Source: Apostichopus japonicus (taxonomy: Eukaryota; Echinodermata; Holothuroidea; Aspidochirotida; Stichopodidae). From it: a stretch of 64,000 nt of DNA. Numbering within the stretch: position 1 is the stretch's first letter; every line of letters begins with the position of its first letter. The notes below the pieces were generated by a model. It was not told where the DNA came from. It saw nothing but the letters and a program-made list of their open reading frames with translations, and made no database searches. Below, piece by piece: positions 60,773 to 64,000 of this stretch. The position numbers were made by a program, and so were the translations under genes. The DNA is taken from contig NC_092567.1 of assembly GCF_037975245.1 (NCBI RefSeq), positions 11,628,376 to 11,692,375 on the forward strand. Reading direction: 5' to 3'.

Positions 60773-60860
60773 TGACGTCATACCGTAATCCATTATAGAG
60801 TGGATTAAATGTAGGAGGGGTGCATCAATCAAGTTCCACTTCGGGTCCGCTTATATAAAA
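60773..60860 (+). promoter_or_regulatory. Candidate promoter: CRE plus TATA box
   Basis: A perfect TGACGTCA at 60773-60780 is followed 72 bp later by TATATAAAA at 60852-60860. Downstream no long ORF follows; ATG at 60874 opens only 17 codons. The combination is suggestive but could be chance. Confidence 0.2.
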
Positions 60861-61598
60861 GACATGATAGCAATGGCGTATGCAGCTAACGACACTATAG
60901 TGATTTGGATAAAGCTGCGTGCATGAGAGTTGACTCTCTTCCAACATAAACTAAAAAAATACATTTATTGATCAATATACTTCCCAAGTGTGTGTCAGTT
61001 CAAAGCCTCAAGTATGATTTCGAGATGGTTTACGCTGGTTCATATCTCAATTAATTTACTATTTATTAGCACAACCTGGTACAGTTAATTTCTTTACGGT
61101 GGTTTTTAGTCTGTTTTTTTTTTTGCAAAATGAAAGCCAATTTCTGAATATTGTACAAAACCTTTCTAATGTTAGTCAAAATGAGCTAGCAATGAGTTAC
61201 AATTATACATATTTTTTCCTCTACATGAAATTTTATTTTGGAAAATAAATGAAAACATTGATCATTAACATGTCGTTGCCTAAACACATTTACAAACAGG
61301 TGACACATATAACACCAACTAAGGAGGTTCCATTTTGCTTTTTAATTCAATTTGTTACATTATATGTCTGACTTATCCAGCTAACAAATAATGATTTTAT
61401 GGGCGTTTAGTATAATGTCAACGTTTGTTCAGAAAGAACATAAGAGCTGATTTCTAGGCACGTTTTATATTTCTTCGTAGGGCTCATTTAAATTATTTTC
61501 AAATACGACGTTACAGTACAAGTGCAGCTAAGGTGTATTAATGCTACATTAGCATTGCATATAAATTGTAATAAGGGAAATTGGGTGTGTATACTCAC

Positions 61599-61639
61599 CA
61601 TGCAGGCGACGGATGAGTTGACGTGATGAAGTATTTCTC
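61599..61639 (-). CDS. Candidate 41-bp minus-strand exon
   Basis: On the minus strand a good acceptor (GTTATCTGCCTTTCAG) and a consensus donor (GCATG|GTGAGTAT) bracket 41 bp that is open in all three frames. No neighbouring exon was identified, so function and frame are unknown. Confidence 0.2.
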
Positions 61640-62504
61640 CTGAAAGGCAGATAACTAGCGGCTCGTAGTTCCACTGTCCAAGGCGGTGGAAGGGGGGAAG
61701 GATTCGTAGGACTAAATTGTTTAAAAGTAGAGTATGTTACCCAAAGTTAGATGAAAATTTCAATTAACCCCACCCCATCCCTCTTCATGGACGTCTTTTG
61801 TCCATCAACTTTCTTCGGCGAAGTGTAAGAAGTCACTCATAGTAGAATCGTTGTAATACATCTTGACATATGGGGTGTGTAGAAATATTAGACAAAACGG
61901 TAAGGTGTAACCATTGAGATACAGGAACAATATTAATTAATTACCTAGATATATAGCTATTTTCATGTTAATGTATAAAGGAAGCAAATTGCCCTTGGAC
62001 GTCGAACATTAACCCGTCAAAACGTTTACAATACTTTCATAAACATCGGTCAGTTTAACCCTTCATCGTCCGGATTACCTTTCATTTTGAATTATGAAAC
62101 GCTAAACTGATACTGTACAGAGAACTAACAATATAGTAAGAAATGAAAGTAGGTAATTCGTGTTTTACGTGACATTCATTTTGATTAAATTGTGCGACTC
62201 ATATGGTTAACGCTGGATTCACGTTCATAGTAAAGTCAAAACAATAGAGCGAAAAATGAGCATATAAAACATATATATGTCAATAATTTGCATCACGTGA
62301 CACCAAACGTGTTTGCAGTGCGTATTGTCTACAATGTGCTACAGCTTCCAAGTATCTTGATATCTCGTTCATCGTTCCGGACTTGTAAGAAAATAATCTG
62401 GCTTTCAATTCCTGTTTCGACAGAGTTTTCATTTTTATCCTTTTGTCCAAACAAAACAAATCTTTGTCTCTTCTTCACTCACTATAACTATCTCTTAAAT
62501 TTCT

Positions 62505-62558
62505 CCCATCTCTCCCATCGCTCCCATCTCTCCAATCTCTCCCATCTCTCTCTCTCAA
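62505..62558 (+). repeat. CCCATCTCTC minisatellite
   Basis: Five or so 10-bp units of CYCCATCTCTC run into a (TC)n tract. This accounts for the Ser/His/Leu-rich tail of the ORF at 62288-62626. Confidence 0.8.
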
Positions 62559-62639
62559 AAAACAAAACGAGATCAAGTCTTACTGTTACTATGAGCCTAC
62601 TACCAGGCAAACTAACATGTTCCTAAACAATGGTACCAT

Positions 62640-64000
62640 GGTAACCAGAGATGCCCGGATGATACGGGAAGGGGACAGGAGTCTATTATGTTCGCGAATT
62701 ATTTTTCCGAACAGTGATTTTCTATCACTATAGTTGTGTATATTTTCGCATTGGGATCCCAGGATGTATCAAATACTTTTAAAACTTAATATAAGTAGTT
62801 TTTTAGGGCTTCGTAGGCAATATATATCCGGGTCCAACAAGACTACTGACCATGTGTATTTAGCAAGCTCTTGAACGTGGGAACATTCACAGGCGGTAGC
62901 GCTTTCAGCACCCCTGAACATCGGTCTGAGTCCGCCCCTGCCAACCCCGCCCCTCCCTCCCTCCCTCCCTTCCCCCCTTACCGTTCATCTCTAACCTAGT
63001 GTTATTGGGACGGTTATTTATACTAGTTGATTAAATTATCGTTTTGAAAAATAAGGTAACGCCAGCAAGAAAGACTCTGTCTTTCGCATTTAACACTTAA
63101 AGTGTTAATAGTATTTCGCACTATAATATGCATTTATAATTAACCCATAAACTGTTAAAAGCTTCCACTGAAGATAAAATAATATAATGATAACACAAGT
63201 TCCATCAAAACAAAACATAAAGCAGACTCCGGTCTAGCATGGTCAAGAGAACCAACCAAACTAAGTATCCCCTTATATGTCAATAATGATCAATTCAGGG
63301 ATTTTCTTATTAAAGGAACGTCAGATAGTGACACGGCCTACCCAACATTTTACTTAACTTTTACACAAAATGTTACGATTGGCTTCAAAGTTCTAGAGGA
63401 AGAAGGGAGAGGGGTGGGTCCAGCTGGGAATATATAAACCCCGTTTATGGATCAGTTTACCTTCAGAATGGAGTAAACTGGTCATTTTAACACCCTAAGA
63501 ATGCTGCTCCCGTCACCATCTCTTGAACTCTCACCTTGCTATTGCATAATCACGTGAGTCAATGTCCAGTTTGATTTGTCTCCATCATTTGTGAATTATT
63601 AAGAAAAGCACATAATGAGAGCTGAGTGACCTGGATATGTTTCTGTAACGATTACATTAATGTTAGAAAGGGATTGTCGAACTTCCATAATGATGAGAAT
63701 GTTAAACTTTGCAATATAATTGAAAATGGCTACTCAGCTAGACGGGATCAGCTTATAAACAGGACGGAACATTTCCCTTTATCGCACCGATGTGTGATAG
63801 TACATTGGGATGCATTGATTGAGTCATCGTGATATCAAGGGGAAATCCCCTGAGTAGGTCATTTGAAGGTTACCGGCAGGGAAGAGGATGGGGTGTGGAG
63901 ATAAGTGAACTGATTATTGTACAGTAATCCTGTTTTACACAAAAATCTTTTTTTCATAAATTGGGAAAGGATTATATCCTTTGGCTATGAGTCAATATGT
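62640..64000. other. No recognisable gene
   Basis: Non-coding. CAGCACCCCTGAACATCGGT...GAGTCCGCCCCTG (62909-62940) and the CCCTCCCTCCCT tract (62950-62970) look like a degraded transposon end. The ORF at 63626-63832 shows no family resemblance. Confidence 0.5.

Noticed and set aside
1-64000. tRNA, rRNA, CRISPR or bacterial operon
   Set aside because: No tRNA B-box with matching arms, no rRNA, and no regularly spaced array of unique spacers was found; tandem repeats here lack spacers.

Overview
This looks like an AT-rich metazoan nuclear segment, most likely from a marine invertebrate deuterostome; an echinoderm such as a sea cucumber is my best guess. The reasons are the absence of bacterial-style gene packing, short exons with GT/AG splice sites separated by kilobase introns, dense families of hAT-like DNA transposons, and LRR exons of the kind found in large NLR repertoires. 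The species call is inference. I recognise no tRNA, rRNA or CRISPR array and no complete protein-coding gene.

Layout. Positions 600-9500 are a Russian-doll stack of transposons, in which terminal inverted repeats (TIRs) and matching 8-bp target duplications (TSDs) can be paired through up to seven levels. Positions 9500-12200 hold no recognisable gene. Positions 12198-13207 are a tandem array of roughly 37-bp hairpin units, interrupted by a 638-bp hAT MITE. Positions 13208-21692 are a giant palindrome: two hAT-like elements of about 4.24 kb in head-to-head orientation, sharing the TSD CCTGTTAT at the left end, the centre and the right end. Each arm carries a fossil of a non-LTR retrotransposon reverse-transcriptase C-terminus. 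Positions 23436-24862 are a C-rich minisatellite. Positions 26227-27277 are a TIR-bounded unit built of roughly 146-bp tandem repeats. Positions 27.3-35 kb contain little that can be interpreted.

Positions 37253-38316 and 54904-55960 are two inverted copies of one composite element, a hAT carrying an older nested hAT. Between and after them, from 42.7 to 59.6 kb on the + strand, lies a chain of small exons whose peptides read as leucine-rich repeats. It is probably the 3' part of an NLR/LRR receptor gene with introns full of transposons. On the - strand at 51.15-51.77 kb there is an ORF pair that resembles a BMP/TGF-beta prodomain broken by one in-frame stop.

The strongest new signals are the same-site double insertion that made the palindrome, the hairpin array that received three hAT insertions, the depth of the left-hand nest, and a dense scatter of perfect TGACGTCA (CRE) palindromes from 40 to 61 kb, including three in a 20-bp tandem.
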